The notes under the pieces: model-generated
Seen by the model: only the letters and a program-made list of their open reading frames with translations
What the model was told of the DNA's origin: nothing
Database searches by the model: none
Translations under genes and position numbers: made by a program
Shown: positions 18,697-28,145 of the stretch, piece by piece
Numbering within the stretch: the stretch's first letter is position 1
Layout: each line of letters starts with the position of its first letter
Assembly (NCBI RefSeq): GCF_001623525.1
Contig: NZ_CP015225.1
Coordinates: 2,542,001-2,606,000, forward strand
Direction of reading: 5' to 3'
Source of the DNA: Pseudomonas fluorescens
Lineage (GTDB): Bacteria; Pseudomonadota; Gammaproteobacteria; Pseudomonadales; Pseudomonadaceae
Length of the DNA stretch: 64,000 bases

Positions 18697-19308
18697 TCAG
18701 TCGAACTTGACCAGGTTCAGCACCGGCAGCGGACCGCCCGGGAACTGGGTCAAGCGTGCGCCGACACTCAGGGGGCCCAGGTCCACCCCGAAAAAGCCCA
18801 GGCGCTCGATCAACTGCGCGACTTCACCCCGTGCCTGCGCGTCGTCACCGGTCAGGAACAGCACCCGCTTGCCGCCTTCGGACGTCGGGTCTGCCTCCAG
18901 CAGGCGCGCCAGCAGATGATTGAAGGCCTTGACCACCCGTGCGCCCGGCACCCACTCGCTGAACACCTCGGTCGAGGCCCGGCCCTGGAGATCCACGGCC
19001 TTGAACCCCGGCACTTCGATCGCGTTGTTGGCGTCGATCACGATTCGCCCGGCAAAATCCGGCAAACCGCCCAGCGCCTGGGGCAACTTCGACCAGTTGA
19101 CCGCCACCAGCACCATCGGCTGGGCGGCGGCTTGCTCCACGGTGCCGGCGCGTACGCTAGGACCGAGGTCAGCCACAAGCTCGGCCAGGCTTTGCGGGCC
19201 ACGACTGTTGGCAATGACGACGTTGATGTTCTGGCGGGCCAGGGCGCGAGCGAAAGCACTGCCGATGGCGCCAGCGCCAATGATGCCGATGGTGTCGATG
19301 CTGCTCAT
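18697..19308 (-). CDS. NADPH-dependent F420 reductase-like oxidoreductase
   Basis: 203 residues from ATG 19308 (MSSIDTIGIIGAGAIGSAFA), which follows GAGGA at 8 bp. The N-terminus is a Rossmann GxGxxG dinucleotide fold, with VVIANSRGPQSL after the second strand, where an Arg suggests NADPH. The middle reads ATEVFSEWVPGARVVKAFN-like, typical of the F420H2:NADP oxidoreductase family (short form also found in organisms without F420). The real substrate is unknown. Divergent from a LysR regulator that probably controls it. Confidence 0.8.
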   Translation of the reverse strand: MSSIDTIGIIGAGAIGSAFARALARQNINVVIANSRGPQSLAELVADLGPSVRAGTVEQAAAQPMVLVAVNWSKLPQALGGLPDFAGRIVIDANNAIEVPGFKAVDLQGRASTEVFSEWVPGARVVKAFNHLLARLLEADPTSEGGKRVLFLTGDDAQARGEVAQLIERLGFFGVDLGPLSVGARLTQFPGGPLPVLNLVKFD

Positions 19309-19377
19309 GTCTTGTGTCCTCAAGGTTGGATAAGCCTGGCGGTGATGTCCGCCGTTGAGGTACATGATGGCCTTGCC

Positions 19378-19401
19378 ATTACCTCTTGATTAGCCGGTAA
19401 T
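19378..19401. promoter_or_regulatory. LysR-type inverted repeat between divergent genes
   Basis: ATTACC-N12-GGTAAT inverted repeat in the 133-bp region between the reductase and the LysR gene. Spacing and position fit a LysR regulator binding site that controls both directions. Confidence 0.6.
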
Positions 19402-19441
19402 ATGGCGAATCATTTTCAAGCATTACTATCAGGTCCATGTC

Positions 19442-20371
19442 ATGGAAAGCCTCGCCAACCTCGAATGCTTTGTCCGCAGCGCCGAAACCGGCAGTTTTTC
19501 GGCGGCCGCGCGGTTGCTTGCCCTGACGCCCGCTGCCGTGAGCCGCAACGTGGCGATGCTGGAGCGCAATCTGGGGGTGCGGTTGTTCCAACGCTCGACC
19601 CGCAAGCTGTCCCTGACCGAAACGGGAGAACATTTCCTGGCCAGCATCGGTGGCAACCTGCACGCCCTGCAGGCGGCCATTGGCGCGGTGACCACGGAGC
19701 GCGGCGAACCGGCCGGCGTCTTGCGCGTCAGCCTCTCGCCAAGTTTCGGTATCGGCCAGGTTCTGCCGTTGATGCCGCAATGGCTGGCCCGCTACCCGCT
19801 GATCCGGCCGGACTGGCATTTCGAAAACCGCCCGGTCGACCTGATCGCCGAAGGTTTCGACGCGGCCATCGGAGGCGGCTTCGCACTGACGCCCGGGGTG
19901 GTATCGCGCACCCTGGCGCCCGCTCACCTGATTGCCGTCGCCAGCCCAGCCTATCTGGCCGAACGCACCCTGCCCCGGCACCCCGAAGACCTGGCCGGCC
20001 TGGACAACATCGTGCTGCGGGCCAGCCGCACTGGCCGGGTACGCCAGACCGTGTTGCGCAACGCCGCCGGGCGCGAATCCGCCGTGCAACTGAACGAGTC
20101 CATGATTTTCAATGATCCCGTCGCCATGCGTGAGGCCGCCTTGCTCGGCCTGGGCGTGACCCTGCTGGTGGTGCCCGACGCCCTGCCCTGGCTGGAGCGC
20201 GGCGAACTGGTGCGGCTGTTACCGGATTGGTATGTGGACCTGGGGGTGATTTCGCTCTACTACCCCAGCCGCGCGCTGATGCCGGCCAAGACCCGCGCCT
20301 TTATCGATTTCATCACCGAGCACTTCGAGCGCGAGGCGTTGGCCCGGCGCTTCAGTGCCGGAGCGGTTTGA
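19442..20371 (+). CDS. LysR family transcriptional regulator
   Basis: 309 residues. The winged-helix domain (residues 1-60) reads MESLANLECFVRSAETGSFSAAARLL and TPAAVSRNVAMLERNLGVRLFQRSTRKLSLTETGE; the rest is a periplasmic-binding-like effector domain. The subgroup with VDLIAEGFDAAIGGG is common for regulators of oxidoreductase genes. It faces the divergent NADPH-dependent reductase gene, its probable target. Confidence 0.9.
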   Translation: MESLANLECFVRSAETGSFSAAARLLALTPAAVSRNVAMLERNLGVRLFQRSTRKLSLTETGEHFLASIGGNLHALQAAIGAVTTERGEPAGVLRVSLSPSFGIGQVLPLMPQWLARYPLIRPDWHFENRPVDLIAEGFDAAIGGGFALTPGVVSRTLAPAHLIAVASPAYLAERTLPRHPEDLAGLDNIVLRASRTGRVRQTVLRNAAGRESAVQLNESMIFNDPVAMREAALLGLGVTLLVVPDALPWLERGELVRLLPDWYVDLGVISLYYPSRALMPAKTRAFIDFITEHFEREALARRFSAGAV

Positions 20372-20509
20372 GCGCCCGGATGAGGGTGCCGATCAAGCGC
20401 GCTCCGCCCCCGACACCGCAATGACCGGCCCATTCGCCACGGCGCTGGAGTCAGGCACGGCGCCCATGGGATGATCGGCCTCCAAGCGCGACCACCGTGG
20501 AGAGTTTCA

Positions 20510-21097
20510 ATGTCATTGCTGAGTAAACATGCCGCCGCCCTGCTGCTGGCGGCCATCGCCGCTCTGGTCCTGGTGCCTGCCCAGGCGGCCCCGTCCAAAG
20601 CCGCCGGCAATGCAGCGGCGCAGAAGGTTTCGATGCTGGGCGGCAAGTTCGTCTTCACCTTGCCCAAGGGGTTCATCGCAACACCATTGCCCGCCGGAGA
20701 GGCCGCCCAGGGTACCGCTGGCGCGACGGGGACGATGTACAGCAATGCCACCAGCCGGACCGTGGTGATCGCTGCGGAGAACACCATCATCAACGGCGCG
20801 AACGTGAAGGACGACGATGGCGCGTTCCTCGACACCACCATGGGAGACTTCGCTGCACAGCGAACCACAGCGCTGCCGGACGCCAAGATCCTGAGCGCAA
20901 AAAGCCTGACCCAGAAAGGCACCGGCCTGGGCCTGCGCCAGATCGACACCAGCGCCACCCAGGGCGGCGGGCCAACCCTCGACACCACGTTGCTGGCTGC
21001 CTCCGGCACGCGCATGGCGGTGGTGCAAATCATCTCCCGGGCCAGCGACAAGGCCGGTCATGAGGCGTTGGTGAAGCAGATCGCCAGCGGTCAGTGA
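20510..21097 (+). CDS. Secreted protein of unknown function
   Basis: 195 residues from ATG 20510 (GGAGAG ribosome site at 20499). The signal peptide MSLLSKHAAALLLAAIAALVLVPAQAA is clear, cleavage likely after AQA. The mature part is threonine- and alanine-rich with a beta pattern (GGKFVFTLPKGFIATPLP, TSRTVVIAAENTI) and no catalytic motif I recognise. Probably periplasmic. Monocistronic. Confidence 0.75.
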   Translation: MSLLSKHAAALLLAAIAALVLVPAQAAPSKAAGNAAAQKVSMLGGKFVFTLPKGFIATPLPAGEAAQGTAGATGTMYSNATSRTVVIAAENTIINGANVKDDDGAFLDTTMGDFAAQRTTALPDAKILSAKSLTQKGTGLGLRQIDTSATQGGGPTLDTTLLAASGTRMAVVQIISRASDKAGHEALVKQIASGQ

Positions 21098-21130
21098 TGG
21101 GCTAGGCATCGGCAGCGATAACGAAGTCTC

Positions 21131-21847
21131 CTAGGGATTGAGCCGCTCCAGCCAGGCCCGCAGGTCCTGCACTTCCAGGGCGCTGATGCTGTGGCCGACA
21201 CCCGGGTAGGCATGGAATTCCGGTTCCAGCGCCAGGGTCTTCAGGAAGCTGTTGGCCTCAGTGCCATCGTGGTAGGGAATGATCGGGTCTGCCGTGCCAT
21301 GGCCGATGAATACCGCCAGTGTCCGGCGCGGTTCATCGGGGGTCAGTTCCGCCCGCAGCACCGACAGGACCCGCCCACCCATTGCGGCAATACCGCCAAC
21401 GGCTTCGGGGTGTCGCAGGGCCACTTCGTAGCTCATCATCGCGCCCTGGCTGAACCCGACCAGGTAAACCTTGCTCGGATCGGTCGAGTACTTGGCCCGA
21501 GCCTTGTCGATAAAGTCCAGCAGCACCTGGCCGCTGGCCTTCAAGTCCGAGGTGTCACCGTCGTAGGCACCGTCGCCCTGTTTCGCGAACCACTGATAAC
21601 GGTCCTGTTCCATACTCTTCGGCGCCCGCACCGAGAGGTAGTTGTAGTCGCGCGGCAACTCGTCCTTGAGTGCGAACAGGTCCTGTTCGTTGCTGCCGGA
21701 ACCGTGCAGGAAGATCACCAGCGGTCGGTCCCGAGCCTGCTCATCGACTTGGGCCAGGTAGTTGAGCGGCAAGTCCGTGTGCAGCGAGGGTTGGGCCTGC
21801 AACCCGGACGAGACCAGCAACAGCAGCAGGGCGAGCGCTTTAAACAT
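21131..21847 (-). CDS. Secreted alpha/beta hydrolase, phospholipase/carboxylesterase type
   Basis: 238 residues from ATG 21847, preceded by GGAGGA at 7 bp and starting a signal peptide (MFKALALLLLLVSSGLQAQ). The alpha/beta hydrolase core shows VIFLHGSGSNEQDLF (oxyanion region), VGFSQGAMMSYE with the nucleophile serine, an acid in GHGTADPIIP and a final histidine in YPGVGHSI. The family is carboxylesterases related to serine esterase YpfH. Probable periplasmic esterase, substrate unknown. Confidence 0.88.
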   Translation of the reverse strand: MFKALALLLLLVSSGLQAQPSLHTDLPLNYLAQVDEQARDRPLVIFLHGSGSNEQDLFALKDELPRDYNYLSVRAPKSMEQDRYQWFAKQGDGAYDGDTSDLKASGQVLLDFIDKARAKYSTDPSKVYLVGFSQGAMMSYEVALRHPEAVGGIAAMGGRVLSVLRAELTPDEPRRTLAVFIGHGTADPIIPYHDGTEANSFLKTLALEPEFHAYPGVGHSISALEVQDLRAWLERLNP

Positions 21848-21983
21848 CAATCTTCCTCCATCGTTCGATAGCCGCACGGCAGACACGGTGCCGGCGGTAG
21901 ACAGCGGTTATCAATGGTTGCTCAATTCGATCCGGCACTGCGCTATGATCAGCGGCGACCATCGAGAAGCGAGTCAATAAAAA

Positions 21984-22808
21984 GTGCGTCCATTACCACG
22001 GATTGGTGTTGGCCTCAGGGCCCCTCATTATCAAGCGTTCCTGGAGGGCCATCCCGCCGTTGACTGGCTTGAGGTTCATACGGAGAACTACTTGGGGCCT
22101 GGCGGCAAGGACCTGCATATTCTGCGACGCCTGGCGCAAAGATATCCCATCAGCCTACATGGCGTCGGACTGGGCATCGGCTCGGTCCATGGTTTTTCCA
22201 GCGCCCATGTCGAACGCATACGACGCCTGGCTGCGGACGTAGATCCGTTCCTGGTGTCCGAGCATTTGAGTTGGGGGGCGATTGAAGGACGGTGCCTCAA
22301 CGACCTGCTGCCGCTACCCCTGGTTGAAGCTTCGCTGGACCTGGTCTGTGACCGGGTCGACCAGGTCCAGGATACGTTGGGCCAACAGTTGTTGCTCGAA
22401 AACATCTCCACCAGCTTGCGCTACCATGGCGATACCCTGGGCGAAGCCCAATTCCTCGCCGAAGTGGTGGCACGCACCGGAAGTGCAGTGCTACTAGACC
22501 TCAATAACCTCCACGTCAATCAGTGCAACCATGGGGAATGCGCACTCGCCGCCTTGCAGGCTCTGGATAAATCGACTGTTCGCGAGTTTCATCTGGCGGG
22601 CCATAGCCAGGAAGAGGGCCTGCTGATCGACGATCATGGCAGCGCGGTGGCGGAACCGGTCTGGTCACTGTATCGCAATGCGTTGCGCCGGTTTGGCCCG
22701 GTACCGGTACTGGTTGAATGGGACACACGCCTGCCGCCGCTGGGCGAGCTGCTCGATCAGGTCGAGATCGCTCGGGCGATTGCCCGGGAGGTGTTGCATG
22801 ACACGTGA
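21984..22808 (+). CDS. DUF692 (MNIO) multinuclear non-heme iron oxidative enzyme, BufB/MbnB/TglH type
   Basis: 274 residues from GTG 21984. The family (UPF0276, DUF692) is a TIM barrel binding two or three irons and oxidatively modifying cysteine or other residues of small peptides, as in methanobactin, 3-thiaglutamate and bufferin pathways. Metal-ligand motifs are intact: [14 protein letters not shown] (H59), SEHLSW (E93, H94), LLENIS (E139), LDLNNLHVN (D172, H177), HLAGHS (H203) and IDDHGS. The downstream DUF2063 gene overlaps its end by 11 bases. No small precursor gene lies immediately upstream, which is unusual; see the DUF2282-cytochrome gene at 24193. Confidence 0.92.
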   Translation: MRPLPRIGVGLRAPHYQAFLEGHPAVDWLEVHTENYLGPGGKDLHILRRLAQRYPISLHGVGLGIGSVHGFSSAHVERIRRLAADVDPFLVSEHLSWGAIEGRCLNDLLPLPLVEASLDLVCDRVDQVQDTLGQQLLLENISTSLRYHGDTLGEAQFLAEVVARTGSAVLLDLNNLHVNQCNHGECALAALQALDKSTVREFHLAGHSQEEGLLIDDHGSAVAEPVWSLYRNALRRFGPVPVLVEWDTRLPPLGELLDQVEIARAIAREVLHDT

Positions 22809-23589
22809 GGAGTTGGCCGCGCTGCAGGTCAGCTTTACCCAGGCGCTGGATTGTTCATCATCACCCTCTGTCCTGCCACAAGGATGGTTGGAGACGGCAA
22901 GCGCTGGCGACCGGCGACGCTTCGCACGCTATCGCAGCGGGCTGTGGCGGCATCAGGAGCAATCGTTGGCCTTGACCTATCCTGTCATCAAGGCGCTGGT
23001 GGGCGATCATTTTTTTCGCTCGCTCGCCTATGACTATGGGCGGCGCTATCCGTCGCGACATCCAGACCTGGGCATGTTCGGCGAGCGCCTGCCGACTTTC
23101 CTCGATCAATATCTTCCCGTAGCGCCCTACCCTTATTTTGCGGCGGTGGCGTCATTGGAATGGACCCTCCACCTTGCCTCTCATGCCCGCGAAGCCACGG
23201 CACTCGATCCTCGGGCACTGGCCACAATGAGCAGCGCTGAGCTGGATGTCCAACGATTCACCTTGTCGCCGGGCTGTGGGTTGCTGCCCTGCGAATGGCC
23301 GGTGGTCGCGATATGGACCGCCCATCGCCAGCAGAGCCAGCCTCTACCGTCAGTGAATCGCCACGTCTGCACCGCCCTCGTCTATCGAAACGGCTGGAGC
23401 GTCGAAGCACGCGAGGTCGAGCCCTGGGAAGCCGCGGCGCTGGAGCGCTTGGCGCAGCGCACGACCCTGGGTGAAGCGTTGATCGCCGCCCAGGAGCGTT
23501 ACAGCGCGCTGGGTCAGCCCCAACTTGTCGATAGCGCTACCCTGGTCACCCGCTGGTTGAATGATGGCCTGCTGACTGCCGTTCCCTGA
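22798..23589 (+). CDS. DUF2063 (HvfC/BufC type) partner protein of the MNIO enzyme
   Basis: 263 residues from ATG 22798, which overlaps the DUF692 stop. DUF2063 proteins start with a helical domain showing [30 protein letters not shown] and [20 protein letters not shown], both seen here. They are the usual partners of DUF692 enzymes and are thought to bind the precursor peptide (analogous to MbnC/TglI as recognition subunits). A longer start inside the previous gene is possible but less likely. Confidence 0.88.
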   Translation: MTREELAALQVSFTQALDCSSSPSVLPQGWLETASAGDRRRFARYRSGLWRHQEQSLALTYPVIKALVGDHFFRSLAYDYGRRYPSRHPDLGMFGERLPTFLDQYLPVAPYPYFAAVASLEWTLHLASHAREATALDPRALATMSSAELDVQRFTLSPGCGLLPCEWPVVAIWTAHRQQSQPLPSVNRHVCTALVYRNGWSVEAREVEPWEAAALERLAQRTTLGEALIAAQERYSALGQPQLVDSATLVTRWLNDGLLTAVP

Positions 23590-23699
23590 GCCTTGCCGAA
23601 GCACCTGTATCGGGCAAATTTGTCTCCGTGGTCGTGTACTGCCGGGGCCGAACCCCGATTGCAGACGGGCGGCGACATCCTGTTACATCTTGAATCATT

Positions 23700-23713
23700 T
23701 TGTAAGCTTACAA
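23700..23713. promoter_or_regulatory. Perfect 14-bp palindrome
   Basis: TTGTAAGCTTACAA in the gap after the DUF2063 gene. Typical of an operator for a dimeric regulator; no regulator gene is adjacent. Confidence 0.4.
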
Positions 23714-23823
23714 CGATTAGACATATTCTGGCCGTGGGCTACAAATAGAAAGCACCTTGCAACTCCCACTAAAGCAGTACATTCGATTTCGCGGTGAAGA
23801 TACGACGGACACATAGCACTTTC

Positions 23824-23847
23824 GTTAGACAACGAGCGCTGTCTAAC
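23824..23847. promoter_or_regulatory. Inverted repeat, candidate operator
   Basis: GTTAGACA-N8-TGTCTAAC, a perfect 8-bp dyad. A further half-site TTAGACA lies about 100 bp upstream (around 23717). The gap 23590-24192 is AT-rich and holds these dyads, the short reading frame at 23908 and no other gene I can support. Confidence 0.4.
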
Positions 23848-23907
23848 CTGACAGGAACGGATTCCGGACAAGTCGCCAGACGCGGCCTGTAAAAAAGGGA
23901 GCGATAA

Positions 23908-23991
23908 ATGTATCCAAAACAGTTACTTGAGCGAATCAACTCTGCGCACACGGCGCCATCTTATTGCTGCTTGCCTCCTCGACATTCATGA
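23908..23991 (+). CDS. Possible 27-residue peptide
   Basis: ATG 23908 is preceded by AAAAAAGGGAG with good ribosome-site spacing and opens 27 codons (begins MYPKQLLERINSAHTAPS, contains a Tyr-Cys-Cys-Leu-Pro stretch). It lies between the DUF692/DUF2063 pair and the DUF2282-cytochrome gene, so a cysteine-containing peptide substrate is conceivable. It is short, unlike any precursor I know, and may be chance. Low confidence. Confidence 0.25.
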   Translation: MYPKQLLERINSAHTAPSYCCLPPRHS

Positions 23992-24177
23992 CTCCCTGCA
24001 CACGAAGTGCCGGCACGACTTGCCGGTTAAGTTCGCTTGTCGCGGGCACCGCTAAAAATCCATTTAAAAATCAAATAATCCACTGAACGCCTGATACGTG
24101 TTTACAGACTAACTGCAATACAGTCCGTTCGTGTGTGCGAAGGGCTCATAAAAATTAATGACTGTATAAAACCTTGA

Positions 24178-24855
<678 letters not shown>

Positions 24856-25106
24856 ATTCATCGCACTCCTATATACCTTCATTAACCGCTTCAGGCGCCG
24901 ATAGAGCAGCGTAGAACAATACGCACCCTACAATACCGCCTGGCCTGGTTATGTTCGGGATAAAAACTGCAATTAAAAAAATTGCAGCACATACACTTTC
25001 GCCTTTGAAAAGCACTGGATAAATAAATAAACCAGCACCTTGATTTAAGATAAATATTAAGTATTGTCAGTCTATGGACACAGCCACCTGAAAGGGACGA
25101 CACCAA

Positions 25107-26504
25107 ATGTCAAGTAACATTGTGGATTATGACTTTACTGACATTCAATTAAAGTCATTGATTGCCCATTCTTCTCAGGGCCAGCGTCTGAAACCATTAC
25201 TGTCGCTGCGATATGCCTTTAGAAGTGATGAATTCTGGCGCGACCTGGATCATTGGAAAGACATTGATGTCGAGTTGTTTCTGAATCATCTGTGGCAAGA
25301 AAAAAATGCCATTACCAGCGTTGGTGCGCTGGGCGCATTGATCAAGAACAGAATCAGTGCCGCGTTCCTGAGAGACCTTGAAGAAGGTCACCAGATGGCT
25401 CCGATGTCTATCCGGCTGACGCCATATATCCTCTCGCTGATTGACTGGGACAACCCTTACCTGGACCCGTTGCGACGCCAGTTCCTGCCCCTGGCCTCGG
25501 AGATCTCCATCGATCATCCCATGGTGAAGCTCGACCCCATGGGCGAGCAGGACGATTCACCGGCCCCGGGGCTGACCCACCGCTACCCGGACCGTGTGTT
25601 GTTCCTGGCGACCAATGTCTGTCCGGTCTACTGCCGGTATTGCACCCGCAGCTATGCGGTGGGACTGGACACCGATGCGGTGACCAAGAAAAAGATCAAC
25701 GCCCCCGGCGAGCGCTGGGAGCCTGCCTTGCGCTACATAGAAACCAATTCCAGTGTCGAGGACGTAGTGATCTCGGGCGGCGATGCCTATCGACTCAAGG
25801 CCCGGCAGATCACCGAGATCGGTGAACGACTGCTGGACGTTCCCCATGTACGGCGCATGCGTTTCGCCACCAAGGGGTTGGCGGTATTGCCGATGAAGAT
25901 CCAGAGCGATCACGACTGGACCGATGCCATTTCGCGCTTGTCGGACCGGGCGAGAAAGGTGCACAAGTCCATTGCGATACACACTCATTTCAACCATCCG
26001 AACGAAATAACGGCGGTCACCGCCAAGGCCTTGGGGATGCTCTATGAGCGTGGCGTCGAGGTCAGGAACCAGGCCGTCATCCTGAAAGGCGTCAATGACA
26101 ACCCGCAGACCATGCACCGCTTGAACGAATGCCTAGCCTACTTGAACGTGCGTCCCTACTACTGTTTTCAAGGGGACATGATCCGTGGTGTCGAAGCACT
26201 CAGAACGAGCCTTTGCGATTCGATCGCCCTGGAAAAATCCACCCGTGGCCTGATTGCCGGGCATAACACGCCGCATTTCATCGTGGATTTGCCCGGCGGT
26301 GGCGGCAAGCGCGATATCCATAGCTACGACTACTACGACCAACACCTGGGCATCGCCGCCTATCGCGCGCCAGCCGTAAAGAAGGACAAGATTTTTCTTT
26401 ACTGCGACCCGCTCCATACCCTGACCGCAGACGCCCAAGCTCTCTGGACGAATCCGGCGACGCGGACACAGTTGCTCGACGATGTACTGAAATCCGTCAA
26501 ATAA
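25107..26504 (+). CDS. Radical SAM, lysine 2,3-aminomutase-like PLP enzyme
   Basis: 465 residues. The radical SAM cluster motif is NVCPVYCRYCTR (C172, C176, C179), with the CTR arginine that holds the substrate carboxylate in lysine 2,3-aminomutase. The PLP lysine lies in DLPGGGGK (K401). The two aspartates that bind the lysine side-chain amine appear conserved (D357 in QGDMIRG, D394 in FIVDLP), whereas glutamate 2,3-aminomutase has other residues there. I infer a basic amino acid such as lysine as substrate, giving a beta-amino acid. It is the first gene of the operon, after 251 bp of AT-rich upstream DNA (24856-25106) that must carry the promoter. Base composition is lower in GC than the flanks. 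Confidence 0.85.
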   Translation: MSSNIVDYDFTDIQLKSLIAHSSQGQRLKPLLSLRYAFRSDEFWRDLDHWKDIDVELFLNHLWQEKNAITSVGALGALIKNRISAAFLRDLEEGHQMAPMSIRLTPYILSLIDWDNPYLDPLRRQFLPLASEISIDHPMVKLDPMGEQDDSPAPGLTHRYPDRVLFLATNVCPVYCRYCTRSYAVGLDTDAVTKKKINAPGERWEPALRYIETNSSVEDVVISGGDAYRLKARQITEIGERLLDVPHVRRMRFATKGLAVLPMKIQSDHDWTDAISRLSDRARKVHKSIAIHTHFNHPNEITAVTAKALGMLYERGVEVRNQAVILKGVNDNPQTMHRLNECLAYLNVRPYYCFQGDMIRGVEALRTSLCDSIALEKSTRGLIAGHNTPHFIVDLPGGGGKRDIHSYDYYDQHLGIAAYRAPAVKKDKIFLYCDPLHTLTADAQALWTNPATRTQLLDDVLKSVK

Positions 26505-26535
26505 GTGTTCAACCACCGTGAATGGAAGCATAGAA

Positions 26536-28095
26536 ATGAGCGAAACCAACAAGATTGACTGGGTCCACCATACGTCCTACGTCCACGCCATTGAGCAATC
26601 CAAATCGACTGGCAAGCCGATACTGATTTATTTCCATAGCCAGTCCTGTAATGGTTGTAATCGCTTGGTGGACAGCGTTTTCAACGACCCCCAGCTTATC
26701 GGTGCGGTCAATGAGTCAACGATTCCGGTGTGGGTTGAAGTGGAGAACTCCCAACCCGACCCACGCATCTCCGAGTTGGTCGGGAGCCACATCTTCATCA
26801 TGTCGCCGGTTCTCCAACTCATTTCCAGCGACGGTGACATCTACCATAAATTCCTCGGTGCTCCGCTCCATACGCGACTCGACCTGGGGTACTGCCGTGT
26901 GCATCACGATGTCGAGGGTGATATCGATGCCAGCGAAACCGTTTCCCAACTCTCGGTAGGCCTGGCCAAGCAGGCAATGGCCAGCTTCAACTATTCCATC
27001 GCCGAATCGAAATTGCGAAAGGCGCTGAACGCCAGCAGTACGGCCAGCGTGGCGGTGCGGGAAGCGGCGTATTGGCTGCCTGTCGTGCAGGCCCGTGGAC
27101 AATACCCTGAAGACAGCTTGTCTGAAGATGGCATCGCGCAGACAGCCATTGCCCGCGAAGTGCGCCGCTTCTGCAATACGCTGATCCAAGTGCCGGACCA
27201 TGAACTGATGGCCGACTGGCCGGGTGTCCAGGGCGAAGGCGGCTGGGCCCATTACACTGACTGCCTGCGTGAGTTGTGCCTGGGCATCTACCAGATGCTG
27301 CTGGATGTCGCGACCGAAACGGCGCAGAAACGCGCGGCACAAGGCCGCGGGTTGAGCCTTGCGCAAATGATCATCCGGGACTGGCAGATTTCCTTCCGAG
27401 ACCTGCAAGCCAGCCTCATCGGTCTCAAGGGTCCCGAATACGATCAGCAGCACCTGCATCAGAATTACACCCTCGGCAAGCAGCGGACGATTCGCAACAA
27501 CATCGTCCACTGCGTCATGGCCGAGTTCTGGGCGCACTCCCCTGCTATCCGTTCGACCCTGGAAGCCAGCCGGACGGGCATCCGCCACTCCAAGGACGTC
27601 AGCCCGGCGTTGCTCAACTGGAAGATACATGGCCCGGCCCCCTACAACTTCGGCAGCATCCAGTCGTTGCTGACCCTCTGGGAAAAACGCCACCAACAGC
27701 TGGTGGAGGAGTTCTCCGGGATCACCGACACCGAACTCGACGCCTCGCTGAACTGGTGGGAAGACTCGCCTATCTCGGTGAAATTCCGTCTTTGCCGACT
27801 GGGTTGGCACTTCCACGATCATGCCGCGGTGGTCGAAACCATTTGCCAGCGAATCGGCCATGAACGATCAGAAACCGAACTGCTCGCCAAGCTCCTGTTC
27901 AACGCACTGGGCCGCGCCGAGGGTGAAATGGTGGGCCTGTCGCGAGACGAGCAGCAAGCGCTTTTCGCCAGCGCCGCCAGCCAACTGAAAACCCGCAGCG
28001 ATGAGCTTGCCCGCATCTACGAGGGCTACCTCTACAAGCGGGAAAACGCCTCCTACGCCACGTCGAATACTCAGCCAGTAGCCGCGGCCGTGTGA
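26536..28095 (+). CDS. Thioredoxin-fold plus DinB-like fusion protein
   Basis: 519 residues from ATG 26536 (GGAAG at 7 bp). The first about 150 residues have a thioredoxin-like fold: KPILIYFHSQSCNGCNRLVDSVF with CxxC at 38-41, then VEVENSQP and a SPVLQLISSDG strand. The remainder is helical and includes WAHYTDCLRELC and GWHFHDHAAVVETI, a spacing compatible with the three-histidine metal site of DinB-like enzymes (thiol-dependent transferases, and EgtB/OvoA N-terminal domains). The DinB assignment is tentative. Next gene starts at or just after its stop. Confidence 0.6.
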   Translation: MSETNKIDWVHHTSYVHAIEQSKSTGKPILIYFHSQSCNGCNRLVDSVFNDPQLIGAVNESTIPVWVEVENSQPDPRISELVGSHIFIMSPVLQLISSDGDIYHKFLGAPLHTRLDLGYCRVHHDVEGDIDASETVSQLSVGLAKQAMASFNYSIAESKLRKALNASSTASVAVREAAYWLPVVQARGQYPEDSLSEDGIAQTAIAREVRRFCNTLIQVPDHELMADWPGVQGEGGWAHYTDCLRELCLGIYQMLLDVATETAQKRAAQGRGLSLAQMIIRDWQISFRDLQASLIGLKGPEYDQQHLHQNYTLGKQRTIRNNIVHCVMAEFWAHSPAIRSTLEASRTGIRHSKDVSPALLNWKIHGPAPYNFGSIQSLLTLWEKRHQQLVEEFSGITDTELDASLNWWEDSPISVKFRLCRLGWHFHDHAAVVETICQRIGHERSETELLAKLLFNALGRAEGEMVGLSRDEQQALFASAASQLKTRSDELARIYEGYLYKRENASYATSNTQPVAAAV

Positions 28096-28105
28096 TGAAA
28101 AAAAT

Positions 28106-28126
28106 GCGGCGCGCAATGCGCGCCGC
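28106..28126. promoter_or_regulatory. Perfect intercistronic hairpin
   Basis: GCGGCGCGC-AAT-GCGCGCCGC, a 9-bp perfect stem between the thioredoxin-DinB gene and the JmjC gene. It is preceded by a run of seven A, so on the minus strand it looks like a terminator with a T-tract; on the plus strand no T-tract follows. It could stabilise the upstream mRNA or limit downstream expression. Confidence 0.55.
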
Positions 28127-28145
28127 TTCAAGGATGGAATGCGTG

